A stretch of 64,000 nucleotides of DNA. Source: Paenibacillus ihbetae (GTDB lineage: Bacteria > Bacillota > Bacilli > Paenibacillales > Paenibacillaceae). The first letter of the stretch is position 1. Every line of letters begins with the position of its first letter. Position numbers and translations under genes: made by a program. The stretch spans positions 1,506,001 to 1,570,000 of the forward strand of contig NZ_CP016809.1 in assembly GCF_002741055.1 (NCBI RefSeq). Direction: 5' to 3'. Below the pieces are notes generated by a model. The model saw only the letters and a list, made by a program, of their open reading frames with translations, had not been told where the DNA came from and ran no database searches. Positions 1-9,351 of this stretch are shown here, one piece after another.

Positions 1-544
1 GCTGTACGGCAACCTTGCTCCGGAAGGCTCGATCATTAAAGTGGGCGCAGTCGACCCGTCGGTTGGCGGCTACCACAAAGGACCTGCCATCTGCTTTAAC
101 TCGCAGGAAGAGGCACTTGAAGGCATTGCGAACGGCAAGGTCAAGGAAGGTCACGTCGTCGTGATTCGCTACGAGGGTCCGAAGGGCGGACCGGGCATGC
201 CGGAAATGCTTGCGCCCACCTCCCAAATCGCCGGCATGGGCCTTGGAGCGAAGGTCGGCCTGATTACGGACGGACGCTTCTCCGGCGCATCCCGCGGCAT
301 CAGCATCGGCCATATTTCCCCGGAAGCGGCCGAGGGCGGCCCGATCGCATTCGTCGAGGACGGGGATATCATCGAGCTTGATCTGAACAACCGGACGATT
401 CAGCTGCTCGGCGTAAGTGATGAAGAAATGGCTGAGCGCCGCAGCAAATGGGTCGAGTTCCAGCCTAAAGTGAAAACAGGTTACCTTGCCCGCTATTCCA
501 AGCTTGTTACGAACGCAAGCTCCGGCGGCGTCATGAAAATCTAA
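1..544 (+). CDS. ilvD: dihydroxy-acid dehydratase, C-terminal part (partial at window edge)
   Basis: Only the last about 180 codons are present; the reading frame is already open at base 2 and continues beyond the window. The visible part carries the family signatures of the IlvD/Edd dehydratases: [25 protein letters not shown] and [12 protein letters not shown]. IlvD dehydrates 2,3-dihydroxy-isovalerate and 2,3-dihydroxy-3-methylvalerate to the 2-keto acids in valine, leucine and isoleucine synthesis, using an Fe-S cluster in the cytoplasm. The cluster cysteines would lie in the missing N-terminal part, so they cannot be checked here. The family-typical C-terminal end is intact, and a strong hairpin terminator follows directly. 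No other branched-chain gene is seen downstream. Confidence 0.96.
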   Translation, partial: LYGNLAPEGSIIKVGAVDPSVGGYHKGPAICFNSQEEALEGIANGKVKEGHVVVIRYEGPKGGPGMPEMLAPTSQIAGMGLGAKVGLITDGRFSGASRGISIGHISPEAAEGGPIAFVEDGDIIELDLNNRTIQLLGVSDEEMAERRSKWVEFQPKVKTGYLARYSKLVTNASSGGVMKI

Positions 545-551
545 TACAACA

Positions 552-606
552 AAAGGGTTACTCCCTCAGACGATAACGGTCTGTAGGAGTAACCCTTTAT
601 TTTTTC
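552..606 (+). terminator. rho-independent terminator after ilvD
   Basis: A 13-bp stem (AAAGGGTTACTCC paired with GGAGTAACCCTTT) is followed by a T-rich run. A second short stem (CAGAC/GTCTG) sits inside the loop. It lies 8 bases after the ilvD stop codon. The deacetylase on the other strand ends at 683, and the A-run at the 5' side means the hairpin could also serve that gene. Confidence 0.9.
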
Positions 607-682
607 GAGAATAAGTTCGAAATGAATCTGTCATTATTGCTTATGTTCGTAACCTGGATATGAATCTGCTGCTTATTATAAA

Positions 683-2071
683 TTACATTCTCGATGCAGT
701 GGCGCCCGCCATCGTTAAGTCCACAATCTGCTCTTGTGCCAGCTCATGGGGCTCTTCGGTCGGCGGCTTAACCGGAGGCGTCCGCTTCTCGGCATAGCGC
801 TCAATCAGGACCTCCACAGGCATCATCAGCATTTTCGGCTCCATGACCTGGCTTCCTTCCTTCAGCCTAGCCTGGCCTTTCGGATGGATCACGCTTAGCA
901 GAAGCTTCAGGTACAGGCGTGTCGAGCTTGCAAACAGCCCGGACGGAAGATCAAGCACATGGAACCCGAATTGCTCGGGCCCGCGGGAAATCATGCTGAC
1001 CCCGTATAAACCTCGCACTTCCTTGAATTCGGGCCGCTCCAGCACCATATTCGCCAGGGCCGGCAGATCCTTCTGAACCGCACGGATCATCTGAATGGCC
1101 AGCTGCATTTCCGAACGGGAACGGCTGCCGATCTGGTACAGCTTGCGATTGTCAAAATGAAGCTCCAAAATCTGATCTCCCTTTTCCAGCCGGGTTCCGT
1201 CTTCCATCACGACCGGCTTGCCTGTATAGGCACGCTTGCGGAAGTGAAGCATCGGATCGTCAGGCGTGACGGTTTCCAGCGAGAACAGGGCGTGAAATCC
1301 CTTTTCCCACAAGAGCCAGACAGAGACGAGCATACGCTTCAGGAGAGACACCTTCTTCACCTTCGACTTGCTTTCCTTGGCCATCATTTCGTCCACGCGG
1401 ATACTTCTCATTCCTTTCTGCTGTGCGACCTCCAGGACCCGCTCCAGCGCAATGAGCATCTGCTCCGGCGCATCCGGATTGGCGCCCATCGTTGTGCCGC
1501 AGTCATGCAGCAGCATGACCTCCCCGCCGCGAAGCTTGGCCAGGATTCGCTCCGTGAGCCGGTCGGCACCGATTTTGCTGCGCCAGTCACTGAACATGGA
1601 GGACCACAATATGATCCGACATCCCGTATTCTTGGCAAAATCGAACAGATTCACAATGCCCCAAGGCGGCCGGTAATACGTAGAGCGTTCGCCCGTTATC
1701 TCGTAAATGATATCATCCGTCCGCTTCACCTGCTTACGGACCGTGACCGGCCTCATCAGCCAGTTGCTCTTATGGACATAATTGTGGATCCCGATCAGAT
1801 GGCCTTCTCGGTGAATCCGTCTGACAACCTCGGGATGCTTCTCGGCATGGGAACCGACAACAAAGAAGGTTGCCTTCATATCATACCGCTTCAATAAATC
1901 AAGCAGTCTTGGCGTATATAACGGATCTGGACCGTCGTCAAAGGTCAAGGCAAATTCATTCGTGCCTGAGCCTCGGCGGAATACGCGGAAACCGAATATC
2001 CGGGTCAGGATGCCGGGAATAAATGCATAAAACGATGAAAGATAAAACAACCATAGCAGTAGTGTCTGCAT
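683..2071 (-). CDS. polysaccharide deacetylase (NodB domain) with C-terminal extension, membrane-anchored
   Basis: 462 residues. An N-terminal hydrophobic segment (about residues 1-22) suggests membrane anchoring. It is followed by a NodB homology domain with the usual motifs: TFDDGP (metal-binding and catalytic Asp), the second motif as HNYVH, and RPPWG. Such enzymes remove N-acetyl groups from peptidoglycan or other polysaccharides outside the membrane. About 200 further residues follow that contain no catalytic motif I recognise; they resemble the YkoP-type domain that in B. subtilis is a separate protein, so this may be a fusion (inference). The start has a good ribosome binding site (GGGGAG, five bases before ATG). 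The gene stands alone, divergent from the permease at 2216. The exact substrate cannot be told from sequence. Confidence 0.9.
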   Translation of the reverse strand: MQTLLLWLFYLSSFYAFIPGILTRIFGFRVFRRGSGTNEFALTFDDGPDPLYTPRLLDLLKRYDMKATFFVVGSHAEKHPEVVRRIHREGHLIGIHNYVHKSNWLMRPVTVRKQVKRTDDIIYEITGERSTYYRPPWGIVNLFDFAKNTGCRIILWSSMFSDWRSKIGADRLTERILAKLRGGEVMLLHDCGTTMGANPDAPEQMLIALERVLEVAQQKGMRSIRVDEMMAKESKSKVKKVSLLKRMLVSVWLLWEKGFHALFSLETVTPDDPMLHFRKRAYTGKPVVMEDGTRLEKGDQILELHFDNRKLYQIGSRSRSEMQLAIQMIRAVQKDLPALANMVLERPEFKEVRGLYGVSMISRGPEQFGFHVLDLPSGLFASSTRLYLKLLLSVIHPKGQARLKEGSQVMEPKMLMMPVEVLIERYAEKRTPPVKPPTEEPHELAQEQIVDLTMAGATASRM

Positions 2072-2215
2072 GCTAACTCCCCGCTTTTTATTTCTATTTC
2101 TAAGTAACTCCCCTATATATTATTTTAGCATAGCACATTGAGAAATAGGCTTTTTTTTCTTAAATCGTGTACAATGGTATCAATTATTATAGTTTAAAGG
2201 AGCCGATACTCTACT

Positions 2216-3436
2216 ATGCTTCCCTTGTACAAAAAATATTGGAGAACCGCATTCGATATTGGTTTAATCGTACTCACCGTGTACCTGATTATGTTCATAT
2301 TCAGTAAGCTTTACCAGATTGCTGCCCCTGTGTTCCTGTCCTTTCTGGTATTTCTGATTATTGAACCGTTCTCCAGATTTCTTCACCGAAGAGGCCTTCC
2401 CAAGCCTTTTGCCGCGGCGATATCGGTTCTGCTCTTCCTGCTGATCATTCTCGGGATCTTGTTCGGGGCGGGAGCGATCATTGTATCCCAATTCCTGCAC
2501 CTTCAGGATAATCTGCCGGATTACACCAGGACGCTTCAGCGCCATTTCTCGGATACGGTACTGTTCCTGCAAAATAAGCTGGAGGCGCTGCCGCCGGATC
2601 TTACGCTGCGTTTGAATGGATATTTTGAGGACATCACCAACATCGCGACCGAGGCGGCCCAATCCTTCTTACATTATATCGTCGGCTTCATGGGTTCGTT
2701 CTCCGCCTTTATCGCGAATTTCGGGGTCGCGATTATTCTAGCCTTCTTCTTGAGCACGGAAATCGGAAGCTGGCGCAAAATTGCCAAAGATAAAACCCCG
2801 AAAACCTTCAAAACCGCATTCCTGTTTCTGAAAAATAACGTCTTCAAAACGATCGGTTCCTATTTGAAGGCACAATTGAAGCTGGTGAGCATCACGTTTG
2901 TGATCGTATATATCGGGCTGCTCATTCTGGGAACGGGGAATTCCTTGTCCATCGCTTTGATATGCGCCGTGTTTGATGTGCTGCCGCTGCTTGGTGTTCC
3001 CGTTATTCTGATTCCATGGATTATCTATTTGTTCATCGTCGGCAACACGGGGCTTGCGGTCGGCTTGATCGTTCTTCTTGCCGTGGTCGTCATCTCCCGC
3101 CAGCTGCTGGAACCGAAGATCACGGGCAATTCCATCGGCGTATCCTCGGCATTTCTTATGCTGTCCTTCATGATGATCTCCCTGTCGATATTCGGGGTCG
3201 CAGGGCTGATCCTGGCGCCGATTCTGCTCATTCTTATTAAAGAGCTGATTGCGCAAGGTTATCTGCAGCAGTGGATTCATCTGCCAAGTGAAGAATTTGA
3301 TGTCTCCCCATGGGAATTTACGCCATCGGCGGACAAGCCCGAAACGGATCCCGCTTCCGTTCACGATTCCGAGGACAATCCCGCCGATGACGATTTGGAT
3401 CCGGACTCCAACGAAGCGAGCAAATCTGCAACCTGA
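2216..3436 (+). CDS. AI-2E family transporter (YrrI/YtvI-type permease)
   Basis: 406 residues with about seven to eight hydrophobic helices and the layout of the AI-2E/DUF20 permease family: two helices at the N-terminus, a long amphipathic region (about residues 95-150), and a cluster of helices at 215-350. The signature LLEPKITGNSIGVSS lies near residue 300. Substrate is unknown; family members have been linked to autoinducer-2 export and to Na+/H+ antiport. The last about 50 residues are acidic and hydrophilic (rich in Asp, Glu, Ser and Pro). That tail is encoded in 76 bases shared with the 3' end of the opposite penicillin-binding protein gene. An AAAGGAG site precedes ATG by 13 bases. 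A second, shorter member of the same family lies at 16021-17088. Confidence 0.9.
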   Translation: MLPLYKKYWRTAFDIGLIVLTVYLIMFIFSKLYQIAAPVFLSFLVFLIIEPFSRFLHRRGLPKPFAAAISVLLFLLIILGILFGAGAIIVSQFLHLQDNLPDYTRTLQRHFSDTVLFLQNKLEALPPDLTLRLNGYFEDITNIATEAAQSFLHYIVGFMGSFSAFIANFGVAIILAFFLSTEIGSWRKIAKDKTPKTFKTAFLFLKNNVFKTIGSYLKAQLKLVSITFVIVYIGLLILGTGNSLSIALICAVFDVLPLLGVPVILIPWIIYLFIVGNTGLAVGLIVLLAVVVISRQLLEPKITGNSIGVSSAFLMLSFMMISLSIFGVAGLILAPILLILIKELIAQGYLQQWIHLPSEEFDVSPWEFTPSADKPETDPASVHDSEDNPADDDLDPDSNEASKSAT

Positions 3437-5175
3437 CCGAAGATGTCGGTTGCCTGATTGCGGCTGTTCGGACTCCGATTCTCCACCAGCACGGCGATCG
3501 CATAACGAGGTTGCTCCACAGGGCCGTACCCGATAAACCATTGGTTATTTCGGGGGCGGCCCTTTATCGTTACCTGAGCGGTTCCCGATTTGCCGGCCAG
3601 CTTCCATTTCCGGTCTTTTAAGGTGGAGCCTGTCCCATCCTGAACGACATCCTCCATCCACTCCAGCAGAATGGATGAGGTTCTTCGGGAAATCCCTCCC
3701 TTGGCCGGCCGTTCTGCCTGCGGGCTTGCCTCCTTAAGCAGCTGTCCGTTGGCATAGTGGATCTGCTTCAGGATGCGGGGCCTCGTCTTTACCCCGCCGT
3801 GAAGCAGCGTCACCACGGCATTCGCGGCCTGAAGCGGCGTAACCGCCGCATCCCGCTGTCCGATGCCCGTCTGAACCCGCACCCCGGCATCATCCGCATT
3901 GGCCTTGTCTGAGAAGATGGTCCCCTTCTGTTCAAGATCCAGCGGGCGCAAGGCAGGGAGGCCCAGGAAATCCTTCGCTTCCCAGCCAACGGTTTGACCA
4001 AAGCCGAGGGCCGCTGCCGCCGACTGCATTTGGGACGCCGTCAACCGCTCCGAAAGCTCGGCAAACACCACGTTGCACGATTCCGCGAAGCCCTCGCGAA
4101 GCCCGATCGTCCCATGTCCCCCTTCCTTCCAGCAGGACAGCCCGAACTTCCCGTACTCCCCGTCACAGTGAAAAACCTCGTCCGGTGAGCTCAAGCCCTG
4201 CTCAAGAACGGCCGCAGCCGTGACCAGCTTGAAGATGGATCCAGGCGCCTTCGCCTTGATCCCGCGATTCTCCCAGGCCCCGTATTCAGGCTGAATCGAC
4301 TCCGGATTGTAAAAAGGCCTGGATACCATCGCTACGATATCCGCGTTACGGGTGTCCAAAACAACGACGGCCCCCTCCTTCATGCCGGCATTCTCGGTCA
4401 ATTGCTCGATCCCATGCTGGATCTTAGCGTCCACGGTGGTGACGACGCGAAGCGGATAATAGGGATTGCCGGGCGCCTTGACCATCGGTTTCAGATCCTG
4501 TATAACCTCATTGCCGCTATTGACCGGATAATACACAATCGTTGAACCGTCGCCCCGGATCAGCGCATCCAGCGTTTTCTCCAAACCGCTGGTACCCGTA
4601 ATGTCCGGTTCATCTTGATAAAACAGGCTTTCCTTTCGCTGGCCCGACACGAATCCCAGCCACTGCATGCCCGACAGCCGATTTCCATATCGCTGCTCGT
4701 AAGGAAGAATTTTGACCTTGGGCAGATGGAGCTCCTGAATTTGCCGGATCTGATCCTTCGTCAGGGTAAGCGGGATGGCAGCGTTTTTCCCATGCCACAG
4801 CCGGGGCTCCTTCTGTTTCCCCCACACTTGCTTCAAATGCTTCGCATCCGTTCGCAGGATCTTGGCAAGGCGATCGATCTGGGTTTGGGAATCGTTTAGC
4901 TCCTTCTCCGTTACTGGGAACAAGACGGCTGCCCAGGTGAGTCCGCCTGTCAGAGCTTGTCCATGCCTGTCGGTAAAGTGGCCTCGCCCGGAATCGAGCA
5001 CGATCCCTCGCTCGCGCTGAATAAGCGATGCTTCCACCATCGTATGCCGGCTGCCCGGCACCCGCTGATGCTTCATTACCAGCTGAACCCATGCCAGGCG
5101 GACCGTCACAAACATCAGGAGCACGGTCAATATCAACCATCCGTATTTTATTCTTCGGTTACGGACCAGCCTCAT
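3361..5175 (-). CDS. class B penicillin-binding protein (PbpI-like transpeptidase)
   Basis: A peptidoglycan DD-transpeptidase. From the chosen start it is 604 residues: a short basic cytoplasmic stretch, one membrane helix (about 10-30), a class B dimerisation domain, and a transpeptidase domain. The three active-site motifs are S313-x-x-K316 (APGSIFK), S366-C-N368, and K529-S-G (GKSGTAQV). There is no transglycosylase domain. The ATG at 5175 is preceded by GGAGG at 9 bases; a start at 5244 would add 23 residues but has a poorer site. In B. subtilis the class B gene pbpI (yrrR) lies downstream of yrrO in the same neighbourhood, so this is probably its counterpart (inference). The 3' end overlaps the convergent permease gene by 76 bases. 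Confidence 0.92.
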   Translation of the reverse strand: MRLVRNRRIKYGWLILTVLLMFVTVRLAWVQLVMKHQRVPGSRHTMVEASLIQRERGIVLDSGRGHFTDRHGQALTGGLTWAAVLFPVTEKELNDSQTQIDRLAKILRTDAKHLKQVWGKQKEPRLWHGKNAAIPLTLTKDQIRQIQELHLPKVKILPYEQRYGNRLSGMQWLGFVSGQRKESLFYQDEPDITGTSGLEKTLDALIRGDGSTIVYYPVNSGNEVIQDLKPMVKAPGNPYYPLRVVTTVDAKIQHGIEQLTENAGMKEGAVVVLDTRNADIVAMVSRPFYNPESIQPEYGAWENRGIKAKAPGSIFKLVTAAAVLEQGLSSPDEVFHCDGEYGKFGLSCWKEGGHGTIGLREGFAESCNVVFAELSERLTASQMQSAAAALGFGQTVGWEAKDFLGLPALRPLDLEQKGTIFSDKANADDAGVRVQTGIGQRDAAVTPLQAANAVVTLLHGGVKTRPRILKQIHYANGQLLKEASPQAERPAKGGISRRTSSILLEWMEDVVQDGTGSTLKDRKWKLAGKSGTAQVTIKGRPRNNQWFIGYGPVEQPRYAIAVLVENRSPNSRNQATDIFGQVADLLASLESGSKSSSAGLSSES

Positions 5176-5392
5176 CCATCTCAACCTCCACGCGAATCGT
5201 TGTTGTCCATTATTTCCATTTGCATCGGGAAACAATCCCACCATGCTTACAGCCCTAGGATTCGCGCGAGCCCTTAGTATTGTCCAAATCGCCTAAATTA
5301 ATGGCTTTCTTCACAAGGATAGCTTAAAGCCCAACCTATCGCTTCATAGCCCCGGCTGCTGCCAGAAAGAAGGGCATAGGCTGCATTCGGCT

Positions 5393-5532
5393 CGGAGCGA
5401 AACGGAGCAGGATATCGAGCGAGATGCCGGGCGAAAACGGAGCGAGTACCGAACTAAAACGGAGCGAGAGCGAGATCCGGAGCGAAAACGGGACAAGATC
5501 CGAGCGAAAGCGGAGCCAGATCCGGAGCGAAA
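5393..5532. repeat. degenerate GAGCGAAAACGG repeats
   Basis: The gap between the penicillin-binding protein and chemoreceptor genes (5245-5582) holds no convincing gene. Its right half is made of imperfect copies of a 12-20 base unit of the form GGAGCGAAAACGGAGC, about seven copies joined by GAT or AGATCC. An open frame through it (5336-5635, minus) has a repetitive Arg/Ser/Leu-rich translation and no start signal, so I treat it as noncoding. Confidence 0.75.
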
Positions 5533-5572
5533 AAAACAGGGGCCCCGGTCGCTTCGACCTGTGGGCCCCTTC
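5531..5572 (-). terminator. terminator of the chemoreceptor gene
   Basis: On the minus strand a GC-rich stem (GGGGCCC with GGGCCCC, with an inner GGTCG/CGACC stem and a small loop) is followed by a run of six T. It lies just after the stop codon of the chemoreceptor gene at 5583. Confidence 0.88.
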
Positions 5573-5582
5573 CTTATTCGGA

Positions 5583-7769
5583 TTACAGTCTAAAACGCGA
5601 TAGCGTCTCTTTAAGCTCGTTGGATACATTTTCAAGCTTGGCGGATAAATTCACAAGCTGATTGCTGACACTTTGCTGCTCCGTAGAGAGGGAAGCAACC
5701 TCCTCCGATGTCGCGGAGGATTCCTCGGCCACGGCGCTCACATTCGTCATCGCTTCCGACAGCACGCTTTGGGATTGATTCAGCTCGTCGATGGAATACG
5801 TGACCGAATCCAGCCGTTCGATAAACTCGACCATTTGCTGTTGGACCGATACGAAGATATCGTTCGTTTCCTTGACGGCATCGATCTGGCCCTTGAACAG
5901 CGGATTGGCATCAAGCAGCACCCGGACGGTCTCGTTCATTTCGGCCATGATGCGGTCCGTAATCTGACTTACCATGTCGATCGATTGTCTGGACTGGTCG
6001 GCAAGCTGCCTGATCTCATCGGCAACGACCATGAATCCGCGACCGGCGGCACCAGCTCTGGCGGCTTCAATCGTAGCATTCAGCGACAGGATATTGGTCT
6101 GCTTCGTAATATTCTGCAGAACATCCAACACTTTAGCTACCGAAGAAGTCGTCTCCTTGAGACCATCCACCTTATGCATCATGGAGCGTGTCATATTCTC
6201 GGTCTGATGAGTTTTATCGAGCAGGTCGCTCAAATGCTTCGTGCCGAGCTCACTGGCGCTTTCAACATGACGGGCCGATCTGCCCATCTCCTCGTTGGCA
6301 TTCACGACGATTTCCATCTGCTTCGAAATATTGTTCGTCAGATCGCTGCCCCGTTCCGCTTCCACAGCCAAGCTGCTGGCTCCGTTTGCAATTTCTTCCG
6401 TCGCGATGGCGATCTCCTTCGCGGAAAGCGCCGTCTTCTTGGAGGCATCGCTAAGCTCCGCAGCGGTCTTCAATACCTCCTGAGCCGTATTGTTCGTCTG
6501 CTGTACGAGCGAAGTGATCTGCTCCATCATATCGTTGAAGCTCGCAGACAGCTGGCCGATCTCATCCTGACTCTTATGATCGGTGCGGACGTTCAAGTTG
6601 CCCTTCGCCCCTTCCTTCATCAGAAGGTTGAGCTTGCCCAGCGGACGGGCGATCATCCGCACCATCCATAATCCGATCAGGATCGCCACGATCACGTCAA
6701 CGACAGCGACGATCAGCGTAATCATCAAGATGCTGTTCGCATCCTTCGTCAGCTCGCCGGTCTGTACGGCGCCAATCAGTCTCCAATCATTGATGCTCAG
6801 CGTATTGTAAACCGCAAGAACTTCTCTTCCGCTCGCATCCTGAGTTCTCAGACTGTCCGTCTTCGACTCCTCAGAAAGCTCCTTCGTAAAGGTCCACTCG
6901 GTCGGAGCGGCAACCTGATCAGGCTTCGCGGACGATACAACCGTCCCGTCCGGGCTTACGAGCTGAAGCTCTCCGTTATCTCCGAGATCGATGCCCTCCA
7001 ATTGCTGGTCGAGGATGGACGAATTCAGCTCGAACATCACGACGTATTTGGAGTTCAGGTTGTTCATGGAGCTTAATGCCCGGGCAACCGTAAAGTACGG
7101 CGCTCCGCTGTCCTCCGCCGACGGCAGCCATACGACCTTCTTGGTCCCCTCCATAAGCTCCTTGTACCATGCCTGCTCAAAGACGGTCTGCGATGCCTTC
7201 GAGGATTGTCCTGCCGAGAAAATCCGCTCCCCTTTGGCCGGTATCAAATACATCGCCCGGATCGAGGAATCCGAATTGATCTGATTGGAAAGCTTGTCCC
7301 GGATTTCCCGCTCCATCGTAAATCGATCATAATCGCTCAGATTCGTGCCCGATACTTCATCAAGCAGCTTCTGCAGCTCAACATCGTAGAATATTGACCT
7401 GCCTGCACTCTCATACTTCTCCAGAATGATATCGATCTTCTCCGAGGTCTGAATGATAGTCTGCTGGTTGGCATTCGCCGCATTCTTCTCGATCGTGCTT
7501 CTCGCCTTGTCATAGGACAACCAGCCTAATACGATAACGAAGAAGACGATGGCCGCAAAAAAGATTAAAAACAGCCGGATCCCGACGGATTTCGATGGAT
7601 TGACCGGCATCCTCGCTACGGCCGCCCCCATGGAAGAAAACATGGACTTGGCATTATGTATTCCTTGTGAAACCGAAGGGCTTTTCTTGGTCTTATCCCC
7701 GTTCTTCTGCTTCCCTCCGGGTTTCTTATCTTTCTTCGGCTTCTGTTCATGCTGTTCTACTCCTGACAT
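5583..7769 (-). CDS. methyl-accepting chemotaxis protein with Cache-type sensor
   Basis: A transmembrane chemoreceptor of 728 residues. The order is: a Lys-rich cytoplasmic N-terminus of about 60 residues; membrane helix 1 ([19 protein letters not shown]); an extracellular sensor of about 260 residues resembling a double Cache domain; membrane helix 2 ([19 protein letters not shown]); HAMP; and the coiled-coil signalling domain. The conserved hairpin tip reads [16 protein letters not shown] then [13 protein letters not shown]. The N-terminal cytoplasmic tail is longer than usual. I prefer the ATG at 7769, with AGGTG upstream, over the GTG at 7781. It is a single gene with its own terminator, and no other chemotaxis gene is nearby. 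Its position between the yrrO-like gene and the PBP breaks the B. subtilis order. The ligand is unknown. Confidence 0.93.
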   Translation of the reverse strand: MSGVEQHEQKPKKDKKPGGKQKNGDKTKKSPSVSQGIHNAKSMFSSMGAAVARMPVNPSKSVGIRLFLIFFAAIVFFVIVLGWLSYDKARSTIEKNAANANQQTIIQTSEKIDIILEKYESAGRSIFYDVELQKLLDEVSGTNLSDYDRFTMEREIRDKLSNQINSDSSIRAMYLIPAKGERIFSAGQSSKASQTVFEQAWYKELMEGTKKVVWLPSAEDSGAPYFTVARALSSMNNLNSKYVVMFELNSSILDQQLEGIDLGDNGELQLVSPDGTVVSSAKPDQVAAPTEWTFTKELSEESKTDSLRTQDASGREVLAVYNTLSINDWRLIGAVQTGELTKDANSILMITLIVAVVDVIVAILIGLWMVRMIARPLGKLNLLMKEGAKGNLNVRTDHKSQDEIGQLSASFNDMMEQITSLVQQTNNTAQEVLKTAAELSDASKKTALSAKEIAIATEEIANGASSLAVEAERGSDLTNNISKQMEIVVNANEEMGRSARHVESASELGTKHLSDLLDKTHQTENMTRSMMHKVDGLKETTSSVAKVLDVLQNITKQTNILSLNATIEAARAGAAGRGFMVVADEIRQLADQSRQSIDMVSQITDRIMAEMNETVRVLLDANPLFKGQIDAVKETNDIFVSVQQQMVEFIERLDSVTYSIDELNQSQSVLSEAMTNVSAVAEESSATSEEVASLSTEQQSVSNQLVNLSAKLENVSNELKETLSRFRL

Positions 7770-7923
7770 TTTGCTGTTCACCTACCACAATCATAGTATT
7801 AAATCTTGGATACGTTATCAAAAAGATCCGCGTAACGTATTCGTTACTTTATATTTCGACAATTGGGGGTGTTTTCCTTTGGCTTTTCGCAAAAAAATAA
7901 TCTGTTTTTCCTAATTATTTTAA

Positions 7924-7966
7924 ATAAAAAAGAACCCAAGGTCCGTCTAACGACCTTAGATTCTTT
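7924..7966 (-). terminator. terminator after trhP2
   Basis: Read on the minus strand, AAAGAAtctAAGGTC pairs with GACCTTgggTTCTTT, followed by a T-rich run. One internal mismatch loop interrupts the stem. It lies 30 bases after the stop codon at 7996. Confidence 0.85.
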
Positions 7967-7995
7967 ATTGTGTAATTCTAAGGAACTATAAAATT

Positions 7996-9339
7996 CTAGT
8001 TTTTGCGTTTTCGCATCATGTCAAAAAAGCGAACCGGCTGATCCACTTTCATTCGCACCAGCTGCAGCGGATGGCGGGCTGCATCCAATGCTTGACCGTT
8101 CTCATCTTCGATTCGTCCAACTACCTGCTTAAAGAACGTTCCGTCCGGACCGAAAAACTCGATTTCGTCGCCCGGCTTGAAATGATTCCGCTGCTGGATC
8201 ACAGCCATTCCGGTCTTCTCGTCGTATTCCATCACCAATCCGGCGAAATCGTAAGGGACGGCCTTTTCTTCCGGCTCGTAGATATGATCCTCATGATCCG
8301 GCGTGTCATAGAAAAATCCGGTATTAAGCGGGCGGTTGGCCGCCTTGTTGATCTCCTCGATCCATTCCGGCTTCAATACATAATTCTCCGGATCGGCCAT
8401 ATAGGAGTCGATCGCCTGCCGATAGACGTTTACAACCGTCGCTACATAGTGAATGGACTTCATCCGGCCCTCGATCTTAAAGCTGTCGATCCCCACTTCA
8501 ATGAGGTCCGGAATATGCTCCAGCATGCACAGATCCTTCGATCCCATCGTAAACGGATTGTCCTGCGGCTGAAACAGCGGAATCTGGGTCACTCCCGGCT
8601 TGAACGGGGCCGGCGCCGGAGCGGCCTGCTGCATGAGCCGGTCTTCCTCGGATACCCAGCTTGCCGCATCCTCCCTTCCGTCTTCGAACAGATCGTATTT
8701 CCAGCGGCAGGACTGGCAGCAGCCTCCGCGATTCGAGTCCCGATCGGTGAAATGGTTCGAGAGCACGCAGCGGCCGGAGAACGAGGAGCACATCGCTCCG
8801 TGAATAAACGCCTCGATTTCGATATCGACATGCTCCTTGATCGCTGCGATCTCTTCAAGGCTCGTCTCCCGGCCCAAAACGACGCGGGGAAGCCCCTCAT
8901 CCTTCCAGAATTTCACCGCCTGCCAGTTGAGCGTCGACTGCTGGGTGCTCAGATGAACCTCGAGCTTGGGCGCAGCTCGCTTCGCCACCTCTATGATCGC
9001 AGGATCGGCCGCAATAATAGCGGCAATACCGGCATCCTGCAAGCTCCGCAAATACTCCTCGATTCCTTCAATATCTTCATTGTGGGCATAAATGTTCGTG
9101 GCGACGAACACTTTTGCGCCATACTTGGCCGCAAACTCTACGCCTTCCTTCATTTCCTCAAAGGTGAAATTGTCCGCATTGGAACGAAGGCCGTATTTCT
9201 GTCCGCCAATATATACAGCGTCTGCACCGTAGTGCACCGCAAATTTCAGTTTTTCCAAATTTCCGGCCGGGGCGAGCAGCTCCGGCTTGTCCAGGCGATA
9301 GCGTTTGCCTTTGTATTTTGGCTGTGCCATAGCTTCCAT
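7996..9339 (-). CDS. trhP2: U32 family tRNA hydroxylation protein, TrhP2/YrrO-like
   Basis: A peptidase U32 family protein, 447 residues from the chosen start. The N-terminal TIM-barrel-like half begins KPELLAPAGNLEKLKFAVHYGADAVY. The cysteine set MCSSFSGRC and GGCCQSCRW fits an Fe-S site seen in this family. B. subtilis YrrN and YrrO were shown to be needed for 5-hydroxyuridine at position 34 of tRNAs, so the protease name is misleading. ATG at 9339 has AAGGAG at 8 bases; a GTG at 9348 overlaps that site and is unlikely. It lies 12 bases downstream of its partner gene. A roughly 25-residue Ala/Pro/Gln-rich stretch near residue 240 looks like a linker. The yrrM (trmR) methyltransferase that precedes this pair in B. 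subtilis is absent here. Confidence 0.92.
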   Translation of the reverse strand: MEAMAQPKYKGKRYRLDKPELLAPAGNLEKLKFAVHYGADAVYIGGQKYGLRSNADNFTFEEMKEGVEFAAKYGAKVFVATNIYAHNEDIEGIEEYLRSLQDAGIAAIIAADPAIIEVAKRAAPKLEVHLSTQQSTLNWQAVKFWKDEGLPRVVLGRETSLEEIAAIKEHVDIEIEAFIHGAMCSSFSGRCVLSNHFTDRDSNRGGCCQSCRWKYDLFEDGREDAASWVSEEDRLMQQAAPAPAPFKPGVTQIPLFQPQDNPFTMGSKDLCMLEHIPDLIEVGIDSFKIEGRMKSIHYVATVVNVYRQAIDSYMADPENYVLKPEWIEEINKAANRPLNTGFFYDTPDHEDHIYEPEEKAVPYDFAGLVMEYDEKTGMAVIQQRNHFKPGDEIEFFGPDGTFFKQVVGRIEDENGQALDAARHPLQLVRMKVDQPVRFFDMMRKRKN

Positions 9340-9351
9340 GCTGTCCACTCC

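Noticed and set aside
1157..1897. 246-codon open frame on the plus strand
   Set aside because: Antisense to the deacetylase, which has intact motifs and a good start.
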